Source: Spirosoma sp. SC4-14 (GTDB taxonomy: Bacteria; Bacteroidota; Bacteroidia; Cytophagales; Spirosomataceae). Taken from it: a stretch of 64,000 nucleotides of DNA. The notes under the pieces are model-generated. The model ran no database searches. It had not been told where the DNA came from and saw nothing but the letters and a program-made list of their open reading frames with translations. Made by a program: the position numbers and the translations under genes. Positions 40,451 through 49,989 of this stretch are shown here, piece after piece. The stretch lies in NCBI RefSeq assembly GCF_037201965.1, contig NZ_CP147518.1, positions 6,937,001 through 7,001,000 on the forward strand, given 5' to 3'. Positions within the stretch are counted from its first letter, which is position 1, and each line of letters begins with the position of its first letter.

Positions 40451-41362
40451 TCAGATAGTAGTACTTTGTTCAATCAGTTTTTTCAGTTCGTCTAATTCGG
40501 CATCGGTCGGCATGGTGAGCGGTGGACGAACGTCGCCCGCGCTTCGGCCAATGATTTTAGCTCCTGCCTTAATCAGACTGACGGCATAACCACTCTTTTT
40601 GCTCCGCAGCCGTACGAAAGGGATGTAGAAGTTACGGGTAATTTTGGCGACCGTATCCGTATCGCCTGCCCGCAGACTTTTGTAGAACTTGTTGGCCAGA
40701 TCAGGAACGAAATTGAAAGCCGCCGACGAATAAGTATTTACACCAATCGACAAATAAGCCTCCGCAATAATCTCGGCAGTTGGTACACCACCGATGTAGG
40801 AAAGTCGTTTTCCCACCGTTTTAATCGTATCGTTCAGTTCCTGCATATTACCCGTACCGTCTTTCAAACCGATCAGGTTTGGGCAGGCCTCGGCTAGTTT
40901 TCTTACGTATTCGGCCGATAAAACCCCGTTACCCCGATTGTAATAAATAACAGGTAGTTGGGTGTTCTGAATAATTGTTCTGGCGTATTCGTACACGCCG
41001 TCCTGCGGGCATTCGGTCAGATAGGGCGGAAACAACAGCAGTGCGTCGATGCCTGCCTTTTCGGCCATTTTGGCAAAGGCAATCGCTTCTGAAACGCTTC
41101 GCCCTACACTCGAAATAACCGGCACTCGTCCGGCCACAACGTTCGACGAAAGTTGAACGATCTGCTCATATTCAGCGGCTGTCAGAGAGAAAAACTCCCC
41201 TGTTCCACCAGCCACAAACACCGAAGAAACCCCGTGACTAACAAACCATTCGAGCCGGTCGGCATAGGTTTCGGCATTGAACGCTCCACTCTCGGTAAAG
41301 TCGGTAATAGGAAACGAAAGCAGACCGTCTTCGAGGGATGATTTTATTCTGGCTAAGTCCAT
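40451..41362 (-). CDS. kdgD: 5-dehydro-4-deoxyglucarate dehydratase (decarboxylating)
   Basis: KdgD converts 5-dehydro-4-deoxyglucarate to 2-oxoglutarate semialdehyde with loss of CO2. It belongs to the DHDPS/NAL aldolase family and has 303 residues. The Schiff-base Lys is Lys167 in NLIGLKDGTGN, VAGGTGEFFSLTAAEY near residue 52 holds the phosphate-site Thr/Gly pattern, and PVIYYNRGN near residue 138 carries the Tyr of the aldolase triad. It sits between garD and gudD, 36 bases before gudD, in one operon. Confidence 0.92.
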   Translation of the reverse strand: MDLARIKSSLEDGLLSFPITDFTESGAFNAETYADRLEWFVSHGVSSVFVAGGTGEFFSLTAAEYEQIVQLSSNVVAGRVPVISSVGRSVSEAIAFAKMAEKAGIDALLLFPPYLTECPQDGVYEYARTIIQNTQLPVIYYNRGNGVLSAEYVRKLAEACPNLIGLKDGTGNMQELNDTIKTVGKRLSYIGGVPTAEIIAEAYLSIGVNTYSSAAFNFVPDLANKFYKSLRAGDTDTVAKITRNFYIPFVRLRSKKSGYAVSLIKAGAKIIGRSAGDVRPPLTMPTDAELDELKKLIEQSTTI

Positions 41363-41403
41363 GATTGAATTAAAAAATGAGGGTTTTCGGGTAGGGTTTT
41401 TAA

Positions 41404-42936
41404 TCAGGTCAACGGGCCGGGGTTGAACAGTACTAAGTCGTTGTGAATGCCCAGTAGATCAGTCGCTACGTTCCGGGTTCCACTCGCAATGTCCAGAATA
41501 AGATGAAACAATTCCCAACCCATTTGGTCGATGCTTTTCGCGCCGAATGCTACCGGCCCCGCATCGAAATCAATAAGGTCGTGCCAGCGGTTGGCCAGTT
41601 TTGAATTTGAACTCACCTTTATGACGGGTACCATGCTCAGCCCGTAGGGAGTGCCGCGTCCGGTAATAAAAACGTGCATATTCATACCGGCCGCCAGTTG
41701 CAGTGTACCACACACAAAATCGCTGGCCGGGGTTGCCACAAAATTCAACCCTTTTCTTCGGATTTTCTCGCCCGGCGAAAGTACATCGACAATCGGGCTC
41801 GTGCCGGATTTGGCCACCGACCCCAGCGCTTTTTCAACAATATTACTCAGCCCACCACCTTTGTTGCCGGGTGTTGTGTTGGCGCTTCGGTCGGCCTGTC
41901 CCTGTTGCAGATACGCATCATACCAGGCCATTTCGTCTTTGAGCGCCTGCGCTACCGTTTCGTCGACAGCGCGGGGTACCAGCAGATGAATGGCATCACG
42001 AACTTCGGTTACTTCGGAGAAAAAGACCGTCCCACCCGCCCGCACTATCAGATCGGCCGCAAAACCCGACACCGGATTACCGGTCAGGCCAGAAAAGGCA
42101 TCGCTACCACCACACTGCATACCCACCACCAGATCGGATGCGGGGCAGGTAGTGCGCTGGCGTTCATTCAGTTTTCGGAGATGTTTTTCGGCAAGATCCA
42201 TAATCCCCGCTACCATATCGCCAAACCCATCGAAGGCTTCGTCCTGCAAATACAGAATCGAACTCTCGGCTGGGCTTTGGTCATTCGGCAATAATCGTTC
42301 GGGACGTAATTTTTCGCACCCTAGGCCGATAATCATAATCTCACCGCCAAAATTCGGATTTTGAGCAATGTGTTTGATTGTTCGAATGGGCACAATGGCT
42401 CCCGGCGCGTCGATGGCCACTCCGCAGCCATAACTGTGATTGAAGGCAACCACATCGTCTACGTTAGGGTATCTGGGTAGCAATTCGCGCCTGATTTTCT
42501 GACAGATAAAGTCGGTAATACCGGCCACGCACTGTACGCTGGTAGTAATTCCCAGCACATTCTTCGTTCCGACACTACCGTCTGGATTTTTGTAACCCTG
42601 GAAGGTAAATCCCTCCAGGCGTTCCAGTGCTGGTATGGGTTTCTGTATGTACGGAATATCGGTCAGATTTGGCGGCTTCGGCATACTGATATTCCATTCA
42701 TTGACCCAGCAACCTGCCCGGATAGGCCGATTGGCATAACCAATTACCTGCCCATAACGGATTACGTCGTCTCCCGTTTCGAACGATTGCAGCGCGACTT
42801 TGTGTCCCATCGGAATCGCTTCTTCGAGTACGATGCCGTTGAGAACGACCGCGCCTTGCGGCAACCCCGCCAGATTGGCAACAATGGCTACGTTATCGAT
42901 GGATGTGGTTTTCAGTACAATAGGCTCGTCAGTCAT
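41404..42936 (-). CDS. garD: galactarate dehydratase (UxaA/GarD family)
   Basis: GarD dehydrates galactarate to 5-dehydro-4-deoxyglucarate, feeding the same KdgD step. I used the ATG at 42936 (510 residues, MTDEPIVLKTTSIDNVAIVA); a TTG ten codons upstream is an alternative. The N-terminal SAF-like domain has ETGDDVIRYGQVIGYANRPI and the C-terminal catalytic part has FNHSYGCGVAIDAPGAIVPI near residue 170, GLGCEKLRPERLL near residue 210 and VGMQCGGSDAFSGLTGNP near residue 275, which are UxaA/GarD motifs with iron-binding Cys/His. Altronate dehydratase is the close relative; the operon with kdgD and gudD points to galactarate. Confidence 0.88.
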   Translation of the reverse strand: MTDEPIVLKTTSIDNVAIVANLAGLPQGAVVLNGIVLEEAIPMGHKVALQSFETGDDVIRYGQVIGYANRPIRAGCWVNEWNISMPKPPNLTDIPYIQKPIPALERLEGFTFQGYKNPDGSVGTKNVLGITTSVQCVAGITDFICQKIRRELLPRYPNVDDVVAFNHSYGCGVAIDAPGAIVPIRTIKHIAQNPNFGGEIMIIGLGCEKLRPERLLPNDQSPAESSILYLQDEAFDGFGDMVAGIMDLAEKHLRKLNERQRTTCPASDLVVGMQCGGSDAFSGLTGNPVSGFAADLIVRAGGTVFFSEVTEVRDAIHLLVPRAVDETVAQALKDEMAWYDAYLQQGQADRSANTTPGNKGGGLSNIVEKALGSVAKSGTSPIVDVLSPGEKIRRKGLNFVATPASDFVCGTLQLAAGMNMHVFITGRGTPYGLSMVPVIKVSSNSKLANRWHDLIDFDAGPVAFGAKSIDQMGWELFHLILDIASGTRNVATDLLGIHNDLVLFNPGPLT

Positions 42937-43005
42937 AGTTTGGAGTTCCCTCAGCGTGTAATACAATACAGGTTTCGGCCTGGGCTTGCTAACCGGTTGA
43001 GCTCA

Positions 43006-44451
43006 TCAGACCAGCGGGAAAAGCCATGCAGCGAGCATGGTTAGAACCCCTCCGGTAATGCCCATCAGGCTCTGCATAGGCGCAATGGTCTGGAGTGCTT
43101 CCTTTTCGGTCAGGTTACTGGTTTTACACATGATCCAGAAACCGGCATCGTTCATCCACGGCACCAGTTTGGCACCACTGCCAATAGCTAAACACAAATA
43201 AACAGGATGAAACCCCAGGTTGGCGTTTTGCGCCATACCGGCCAGAATGCCCGATGCTGTAATTAGCGCCACCGTGGCAGACCCCTGCGCCGTACGCACT
43301 ACCATTGAAATAAAAAAGGCCAGCGGAATCAAAGCCATCTGGTAGCCTTTGGTGAGGTCGGCAATTCGGGCACTAATGCCCGACTGCTGTAACATTCCGC
43401 CAAACGCTCCCCCAGCGGCCGTAATCAGGATAATACCCCCACCACTCATCAGAGCCGTTTGCACAAAAGCCGTCAGTTTATCTTTTGTTGTTTTCTTTTG
43501 GCTTGCCAGTACCAGCAGTGCGAAAATTCCGCCGGTCAGCAGCGCAATGTTTTTATCGCCGAAAAAAAGCAGCACTTCCAGCATAGTGTTGATGATGGCT
43601 GAAGAACTAATAGGAGTACCCGACTTATGAAAAGCCTCAATGGCCGAACGGATACAAATAGTAGTGAGCGGAAAAGCCGCTGGTAGCAAGGCCCAACCCA
43701 GTGAAGGCAACTCGTTATCGTCTTTTTCGGCAATAGCCCGAATATCGTCCAGACGCGCATCCGGCGAGTCGCGAAGGGGAATAGGTATCTTTTTGTTGAG
43801 AAAAATCGCCATCAGATACCCCACCGTAATGGTACACAGACCGAGCAATACGCCACACACCATCATCAGACCGATCGGTACGTTCAGCGCACCGACCAAA
43901 AACAGGGGTCCGGGCGAAGGCGGCACATACGAATTGGCCATCACAGCCCCCGCAATGACCGACAGAGCCAGCAACAGGTAGTTTTTGCCCAGCCGCAGGC
44001 CCATTGCCTTCGCCAGCGGCATCATCAGAAAGATAACGGTATCGACAAAAACCGGAATCGTCAGAAAGAAACTACTGAGTATAAAACCGATAGGCGCATT
44101 TTTAACCCCCGTCATCCGAAGCATAGCCCGGACAATTTTCTCAGCAGCCCCGCTATCGAGCATTGCCTTGCCAATGATCGCTGCCATTGCAATAAGAATC
44201 CCAATTTTAGTACAGGTATTCCCAAATTCGGCGGCAATGCGTTCGCCAATACTTTTGTGAGCCTGTTTGAGCGCTTCGGCTTCCGACATGCCCTTACCGA
44301 TAAAATATTGCTGAACCAATTCGGTGGGCGTAAGCAGAGCAACCGTTAGAGCGGCCAGCAGCAGAGCCAGAAACGGATGTAGTTTAAACCCAATAATTCC
44401 ACCCACAACGACAATAACACCAACCAGTAAAATAAGTACAGGATCTACCAT
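43006..44451 (-). CDS. gluconate/sugar acid:H+ symporter, GntP family
   Basis: A 481-residue inner-membrane transporter with 12 or more hydrophobic helices. It starts LILLVGVIVVVGGIIGFKLH and has GNTCTKIGILIAMAAIIGKAM near residue 80, IPVFVDTVIFLMMPLAKAMG near residue 130 and SYVPPSPGPLFLVGALNV near residue 170, all GntP signatures. Classical members import gluconate, but as the first gene of a glucarate/galactarate operon this one probably takes up hexarates. That specificity is inferred. The promoter should lie in the long gap at 44452-44978. Confidence 0.9.
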   Translation of the reverse strand: MVDPVLILLVGVIVVVGGIIGFKLHPFLALLLAALTVALLTPTELVQQYFIGKGMSEAEALKQAHKSIGERIAAEFGNTCTKIGILIAMAAIIGKAMLDSGAAEKIVRAMLRMTGVKNAPIGFILSSFFLTIPVFVDTVIFLMMPLAKAMGLRLGKNYLLLALSVIAGAVMANSYVPPSPGPLFLVGALNVPIGLMMVCGVLLGLCTITVGYLMAIFLNKKIPIPLRDSPDARLDDIRAIAEKDDNELPSLGWALLPAAFPLTTICIRSAIEAFHKSGTPISSSAIINTMLEVLLFFGDKNIALLTGGIFALLVLASQKKTTKDKLTAFVQTALMSGGGIILITAAGGAFGGMLQQSGISARIADLTKGYQMALIPLAFFISMVVRTAQGSATVALITASGILAGMAQNANLGFHPVYLCLAIGSGAKLVPWMNDAGFWIMCKTSNLTEKEALQTIAPMQSLMGITGGVLTMLAAWLFPLV

Positions 44452-44978
44452 TCTCGATGGTTATAAAATGATGGGATTAATTTCTCCTACTTAAGCTCAG
44501 CAACTAGCCGAGCTACTGCCTTTTACCCATTTTTTCCCACAGCAATGAAGCCTTCCTCCCACCGAAATTTATAGCAGACTCCAACTCCTTTAAAGCCATT
44601 GATCAACGTAATGAATTAATTAACCGGCATACTTTTTCCTATCGAAAACCGCCTTTTCTATCCGTTTTCATCGTTTATAGCCTCAAATAGCTATACTTCA
44701 ACTTTACTAATTTCAGCAAATGGCACATCTTTTGTGTATTATTCTAAAAAAGAAACCAGATTTAGTTGTAGTCCTACCTTAAAAAGACGGTCACAAACTG
44801 AAAAAGCGATAAGGGTAACATATAAATTACATCATATATTTATTAAATACGATAACTTCCTAATAATCAAATAAATAGCAGGTGATTTCAGGCGCATACA
44901 CACAAATATGTCAGCAATATAGCGGCATGTGTTTTGCGAAAGAATGGCTTATGCCTCAAATCTCCCTGATCTATTTAT
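44452..44978. other. 527-base intergenic region without a recognisable gene
   Basis: The gap divides two divergent genes, the GntP permease and the SdrD-like protein. It is AT-rich (notably 44820-44880) and has several frame stops on both strands. I see no RNA gene or repeat. Promoters for both genes must be here, and the size suggests an operator for sugar-acid control, but I cannot point to a specific box. No regulator gene is adjacent. Confidence 0.5.
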
Positions 44979-47900
44979 ATGATAAAGTTTTACAGAGCTT
45001 TTAATCTTCGGGCACCTTCTTCATCGCTTAACAAACCAACTTTTCTGCTTTCGGCATCATATGGCTCCGTTCGCGCCGGTTCAGTGTCGCTTCTGCTAAT
45101 TTTTTGCCTGTTATTGTCGGTCTATACGCAGGCGCAATCTATTTCGGGAACAGTTTTTTTCGATGGAAACAACAACGGCCAGCGCGACAATCAGGAGGCT
45201 GGCTTTCCTAACGTTGTTGTCAACGCCTATAGGGCTGGTAACCTGGCAGGCAGTGCCACAACCGACAACGACGGCAATTATTCAATAACGGCAGGAATTG
45301 CTACGGGCGCTAACTACCGGATCGAATTTATTGTGCCAGCAGGCTATAATGATGGAGCAACTGGTAGTGGCTCAAACACGTCGGTTCAGTTTGCAGCGGG
45401 TGGCACCAGCCACGTCGATCTGGGCATTTATGTCCCGAACCAGTGCGGCTCCAGTGGCACTTCCAATCCTCGTATTCTGGCAGGTTGTGTTCCTTCTTTA
45501 GGCGATATAACCCTGGCATCGATTCCTTACGAAAGCCATTCGGCAGGTCGTCAATCCTGCGATGTGCCTCCTCATCGGGACGATCTTACCAAATATGATA
45601 TCGGCGTTCCGTATTCACTGACTATTCATAAACGTCAGAAACTGGCCATTTTAACAACGATTTCAAGTCCCAACACCAGCAATTTTCCGCCCGCTCCCGA
45701 TGGTGCCAGTGCTCTTTATGCCGTCGACTACTCGGGCGATGACTTTACCTACAAATCCTTTAAGCTCCTCGCCAAATTAAGCAATCTGGGTATTGATGTC
45801 AGCAATCAGTTTCCCATTGCAACCGGCGTGAACAACATTGGCGAATATGGTCTGGGTGGCATCACCATCAGCGAAGATGAGCACTACCTGTATGTGCTCA
45901 ATATGGGCAAAGGCAATCTGATTCGCGTCGACATCAGGAGCCTCGATTATCAAACTATACCGCCGGGAGGTTTTACCGATACTAGTCAGTTACCCATTAC
46001 CGAAATTGACATTCCATCGGCCATAGCCAACTGTAGCAACGGGCGGTTTCGGCCCTCGTCGTTGCATATGTATGCCGGAAAACTCTATATCGCTGGTATC
46101 TGCGATGCTTCGCTGTCAACGGATAATGCAGGTCTGTATGCAAAAATCATTGAAATGAATCCAGTCAATGGAAACAGCCGGGTTGTATTTTCGCACGATC
46201 TGACAACATTCAATACAGGTGACATAGCCGCTGTAGATCTTCCTCAGGTTAGGTGGAAATATCCGTTCAGAGCCGTTGTTGCCGACGGAAATCCGGGAGA
46301 GAAACAACCGTTTTTCAACGACTTTGGCTTCGACGATACTGGATCAATCATTTTCAGCATTGTCGACCGGAAGGTCTTTTCATTAGAGAGTAACCGTGAG
46401 CCGGGCTATCTGGCCCGAACCTGGAAACAGGACGATGGTACGTTTGTGCTTGAGTCGGACCGGCAGTCGGGGCCGTTTACGAGTTCGGCGGCTATTACAC
46501 ACAGTTTTACGGGCGAGCCCGCCAATCTGTCGGTCGATAACGGTGGGCCGGGTACCATTTCTGGCCCCAAGTGGTTTTTTGAGCAGGGGATCGATATATA
46601 TGATTCGTCGCCGGGTGCCGAACAGACCTACTATAACCATGCCAACCTGGCCAATGGTGGCATCTACATTTTGCCGGGCACCAAAGAGGTAGTTGTTGGT
46701 TTTACGGATGCAGGCTGTGTGAGCACGGCCGGGATGCGTTATTTCGACTGGACAACTGGCCGCACAAAATATAGCGCCAACCTTACGAATCAGAAGTATT
46801 TTGCCATTACAGGCATGAGTACGGTTTGCGATCCAACTCCTATCGAAATTGGCAATTACATCTGGAAAGACACAAACCGCGACGGGGTTCAGGACCCTGA
46901 TGAGCCAGCTCTGGCGGGTGTAACTGTGGCCTTATACGCAAACGGTTCGGGCGATCCGATTGCTACGGCGCAGACCGATGCCAATGGTAATTACTCGTTC
47001 TCATCGGCCGATGGCACCTCAACTGGCAGTCATCAATACGGTCTATCGCTCCACCCCGACTCCAGCTATTCCCTGAAAGTTATTTCGCTGGGGATCGATC
47101 CGCTGGTCGATGGCCTGAAACTTACAGGTGTATCGCCAGCGCCGGGCGAACGAGCCGACACACTCAACACCGGCCACACGCTTGGCAACAACGATGCGTT
47201 TATCGTAAACGGTCTGCCTACCATTTCGTTTGTGATGAATTGTGCCGGTCAAAACAACCACACCTACGATTTTGGCCTCATCGACGTACCATGCAGCCTC
47301 ACAACAACCATTACGGCCAGTAGTTGCGATCCAGCAACAAATACCTATTCGGTAACTGTAGTGGCTACTGTTACGGAGAGTAAAGAAACCAGTGAGATCA
47401 GCATCCGCGAAGGTCAAACTACCCGCACATTTTCAACGTCGGTCGGTAGCAACAGTTTCACAACTGTGTTTACGGGCATCGTTTCAGATGGCATGAGCCA
47501 TACGGTAACCGCGAGCCTGCCTAATTGCAGTACCGTTGTAAACACCTATTTGGCCCCCGCAGGTTGTCAGCCTATCTTTTCGCTCGCTAAATTTACCGAC
47601 CACTCGAAAGCTAAGTTAGGCGATACGTTGACCTACCGTCTGGTGTTGACCAATTCGGGCACGGGTGCCGGTACAGTTACCGTTCGTGATTCGCTCAGCA
47701 ATGGTCTTAGCTACATTACCGGCTCAGCCAGTGCTCCGGCCGGAACAAGTTTCACCGTTGGGCAACCAGTAAGCCTTTGGAACATTCCAGCTATTGCAAT
47801 TGGGCAAAGCCTGACATTAACGTATCAGGTTCGGGTCGATACGGTTGGTATTCTCTACAACGTAGCCACCATTCCGACCGATACGGCTAAGGTCTGCACA

Positions 47901-48491
47901 ACGGTGCCGGTTCCGATGTGCGAGGGTGATCAGTTTCTGCTAACGGCAGCCACCGGCCGAACCAATTACCGTTGGTATAAAGATGGGGTGCTGATTAGCG
48001 GCCAATCCAGCAATACGCTGATTGTTACAGAAGGCGGTACTTATAGCCTGATCGTTGATAACCCCGGTGGAATATGCACCGACTTTTCGTGTTGCCCAAT
48101 CATTTTCGAAGAAGATTCGCTGCCCCATTTTCAGGCCATAGCCACCTCCGGCACCTGCTTAGGTAATAAACCACGCGATAATGGACAGATCGTTTTGAGT
48201 ACTTTCAAACCAACTCATACCTATCAATATTCGCTGGGTGCGACATTCGACGAAGCGGCCTCCTTATCGGGTCCTCCCCAACCGATTCCTGCCGATGGTG
48301 TGCTGGTAAACAATCTTACCAATCCATCGACCATCCAATCCTATACGGTTCGGGTATATAATAAGTTGAGTTGTTATACCGATATGATTGTGCTCTTGCA
48401 GCCAGCCCAGTGCGATTGTCCGGCTACGATTTGTGTTCCTTATGTAATAAAACAAACCAAAAACGCTCAGCGCACTATCGCGATTCATTAA
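44979..48491 (+). CDS. large exported SdrD B-like / DUF11 surface protein
   Basis: An 1170-residue exported protein with a long N-terminus before the signal hydrophobic core (SVSLLLIFCLLLSVYTQAQ, residues 36-54). Next come an SdrD B-like Cna-type fold (ISGTVFFDGNNNGQRDNQEA), a large beta-rich region of several hundred residues with LYVLNMGKGNLIRVDIRSLD that looks like a propeller-type domain, a second SdrD B domain (IGNYIWKDTNRDGVQDPDE, near residue 630), and a DUF11 repeat (LGDTLTYRLVLTNSGTGAGT, near residue 880). The C-terminus has CVPYVIKQTK rather than a standard T9SS sorting domain. It is probably a structural or adhesive surface protein. No promoter box is clear. Confidence 0.85.
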   Translation: MIKFYRAFNLRAPSSSLNKPTFLLSASYGSVRAGSVSLLLIFCLLLSVYTQAQSISGTVFFDGNNNGQRDNQEAGFPNVVVNAYRAGNLAGSATTDNDGNYSITAGIATGANYRIEFIVPAGYNDGATGSGSNTSVQFAAGGTSHVDLGIYVPNQCGSSGTSNPRILAGCVPSLGDITLASIPYESHSAGRQSCDVPPHRDDLTKYDIGVPYSLTIHKRQKLAILTTISSPNTSNFPPAPDGASALYAVDYSGDDFTYKSFKLLAKLSNLGIDVSNQFPIATGVNNIGEYGLGGITISEDEHYLYVLNMGKGNLIRVDIRSLDYQTIPPGGFTDTSQLPITEIDIPSAIANCSNGRFRPSSLHMYAGKLYIAGICDASLSTDNAGLYAKIIEMNPVNGNSRVVFSHDLTTFNTGDIAAVDLPQVRWKYPFRAVVADGNPGEKQPFFNDFGFDDTGSIIFSIVDRKVFSLESNREPGYLARTWKQDDGTFVLESDRQSGPFTSSAAITHSFTGEPANLSVDNGGPGTISGPKWFFEQGIDIYDSSPGAEQTYYNHANLANGGIYILPGTKEVVVGFTDAGCVSTAGMRYFDWTTGRTKYSANLTNQKYFAITGMSTVCDPTPIEIGNYIWKDTNRDGVQDPDEPALAGVTVALYANGSGDPIATAQTDANGNYSFSSADGTSTGSHQYGLSLHPDSSYSLKVISLGIDPLVDGLKLTGVSPAPGERADTLNTGHTLGNNDAFIVNGLPTISFVMNCAGQNNHTYDFGLIDVPCSLTTTITASSCDPATNTYSVTVVATVTESKETSEISIREGQTTRTFSTSVGSNSFTTVFTGIVSDGMSHTVTASLPNCSTVVNTYLAPAGCQPIFSLAKFTDHSKAKLGDTLTYRLVLTNSGTGAGTVTVRDSLSNGLSYITGSASAPAGTSFTVGQPVSLWNIPAIAIGQSLTLTYQVRVDTVGILYNVATIPTDTAKVCTTVPVPMCEGDQFLLTAATGRTNYRWYKDGVLISGQSSNTLIVTEGGTYSLIVDNPGGICTDFSCCPIIFEEDSLPHFQAIATSGTCLGNKPRDNGQIVLSTFKPTHTYQYSLGATFDEAASLSGPPQPIPADGVLVNNLTNPSTIQSYTVRVYNKLSCYTDMIVLLQPAQCDCPATICVPYVIKQTKNAQRTIAIH

Positions 48492-48562
48492 CTAGCGTCT
48501 TTCTGGTTTGGGTATCAGCACCTTGCGAAAGTAGGGTACATAGGCCATTTATGTCCGTAAAA

Positions 48563-48582
48563 ATCCGTGTTATCCGTGTTTG
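48563..48582. repeat. 9-bp tandem ATCCGTGTT pair (fragment of a dispersed repeat?)
   Basis: ATCCGTGTT occurs twice in tandem (48563-48571 and 48572-48580), preceded by TGTCCGTAAAA and followed by TGAAA. I associate AACACGGAT-type strings with dispersed intergenic repeats of this phylum, from memory. It lies about 75 bases upstream of the J-domain gene. Confidence 0.5.
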
Positions 48583-48620
48583 AAACTAGTTAACATCATG
48601 TCAACTTAGTAACGATCAGT

Positions 48621-48628
48621 TACCTTTG
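48621..48628 (+). promoter_or_regulatory. candidate -7 box before the J-domain gene
   Basis: TACCTTTG fits TAnnTTTG fully and would start transcription about 20 bases before the ATG. A convincing TTTG -33 box is not seen at the expected spacing. Confidence 0.35.
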
Positions 48629-48653
48629 TCATAACAACTACCACCGCCCGACC

Positions 48654-49787
48654 ATGACCAAGTCCCAGCTCGTTCGTATTTCAACGCCCGGCAAGGATAA
48701 AGTACCACTCTCAAAAGCCCAGAAGGAGTTCAATCGCCTGACCAAAAAAATTAGTGAACTGGAAGACGAACTCAAGCACTTTCGCACTGCGGCAACATCC
48801 ATCCAGCAACGCATTCATACCGAATACACCCCTTTACTGAACGAATTCAATCAGCTTCGGGCCAATCTGGTTCGCGTGTTCGATCAGGCTCACGACCGGC
48901 CCGCAGCCACCAAAACCGAACGCAAAAAGCTAGCCGATCTAATTGTTAATCTGGCCTATGATCTGATTAGCGAACACGGCATGGAGGAATTAAAGCCTAT
49001 TTTCGACAAATATGACGAAACAGGCTTCGACGCTGTCGATACGGAGGCCGATCAGCAGGTTTCGGAAATGATGAAAGAAATGGTCAGTTCGATGTATGGT
49101 ATCGAGTTCGATGAGAACGTCGATGTCAGTACCAAAGAGAAGTTCATGGCCTATTTGCAGGAACAATTACAAACCCGGCAGGAAACCGAACAGCAACGCC
49201 AGCAGGAAGCCGAAGAAAAACGGGCAAAAAAGCCAAAAACGGCCAAACAGCAGGAACGGGAAGCCAAAAAACAACTCGAAGAACGGAATATTACCAAAGC
49301 CGTTCGAACGCTTTATATGGATCTGGTGAAGGCGTTTCATCCCGACCGCGAACCCGACGAAGCCGAAAAAACCCGCAAAACCGAAATTATGCAGCGCGTA
49401 ACGGAAGCCTACGAAAAAAGCGACCTGCTTTCGCTGCTGCGGCTCCAGCTCGAATTCAACCGTATTGACCAGCAACACCTCGAAACCCTGGCCGACGATC
49501 AGTTGAAGTATTATAACAAGATTTTGAAACAACAGGCCGATGAACTCAGCGACGAACTGTTTGGCATGCAAAGTCAGTTGTCGGGTATTCTTGGCAAACC
49601 GTTTATGATGGTCAGTTCGGCAATCGGTCTGGAACTCAGCTTCAACAACGATGTTCGCGAACTGAAACGAAGCATCAAGGCCACTAAAAAAGACGTAAAA
49701 GACCTGGCCGACCCGGCGCTGATGAAAGCGTGGCTGAAAACCTACCGAATTCGGAAAGCCGACGATTTCGACCCATTTTTTGGTTAA
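48654..49787 (+). CDS. coiled-coil J-domain protein
   Basis: A 377-residue cytosolic protein. A long N-terminal coiled coil starts near residue 22 (FNRLTKKISELEDELKHFRT), followed by helical regions and a highly charged Lys/Glu/Gln stretch (residues 175-215). The J domain is near residues 218-265: TLYMDLVKAFHPDREPDEAE then IMQRVTEAYEKSDLLSLLRL. The HPD motif at residues 229-231, needed to stimulate DnaK ATPase, is intact. A further helical C-terminus ends in DDFDPFFG. It lacks the Gly/Phe-rich and zinc-finger parts of DnaJ, so it is a specialised co-chaperone with unknown client. It lies alone before the SusC/SusD operon. Confidence 0.85.
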   Translation: MTKSQLVRISTPGKDKVPLSKAQKEFNRLTKKISELEDELKHFRTAATSIQQRIHTEYTPLLNEFNQLRANLVRVFDQAHDRPAATKTERKKLADLIVNLAYDLISEHGMEELKPIFDKYDETGFDAVDTEADQQVSEMMKEMVSSMYGIEFDENVDVSTKEKFMAYLQEQLQTRQETEQQRQQEAEEKRAKKPKTAKQQEREAKKQLEERNITKAVRTLYMDLVKAFHPDREPDEAEKTRKTEIMQRVTEAYEKSDLLSLLRLQLEFNRIDQQHLETLADDQLKYYNKILKQQADELSDELFGMQSQLSGILGKPFMMVSSAIGLELSFNNDVRELKRSIKATKKDVKDLADPALMKAWLKTYRIRKADDFDPFFG

Positions 49788-49989
49788 TGACCCTCCGGGG
49801 TCATTTGCCTGCTATTATGCGTATAGATTAGATAATTATTACCACCACGATTCAATAGATAATAGATACATCACATTCATAAAGGGCCTTTAATACGGTT
49901 ATAATTTAGATTTAATCCCCGCGTAAAATCTTTGCCCAACCAATCAGTCGTCAATTAGCGATTGATTATCAACTACTTTCTCCCATACT

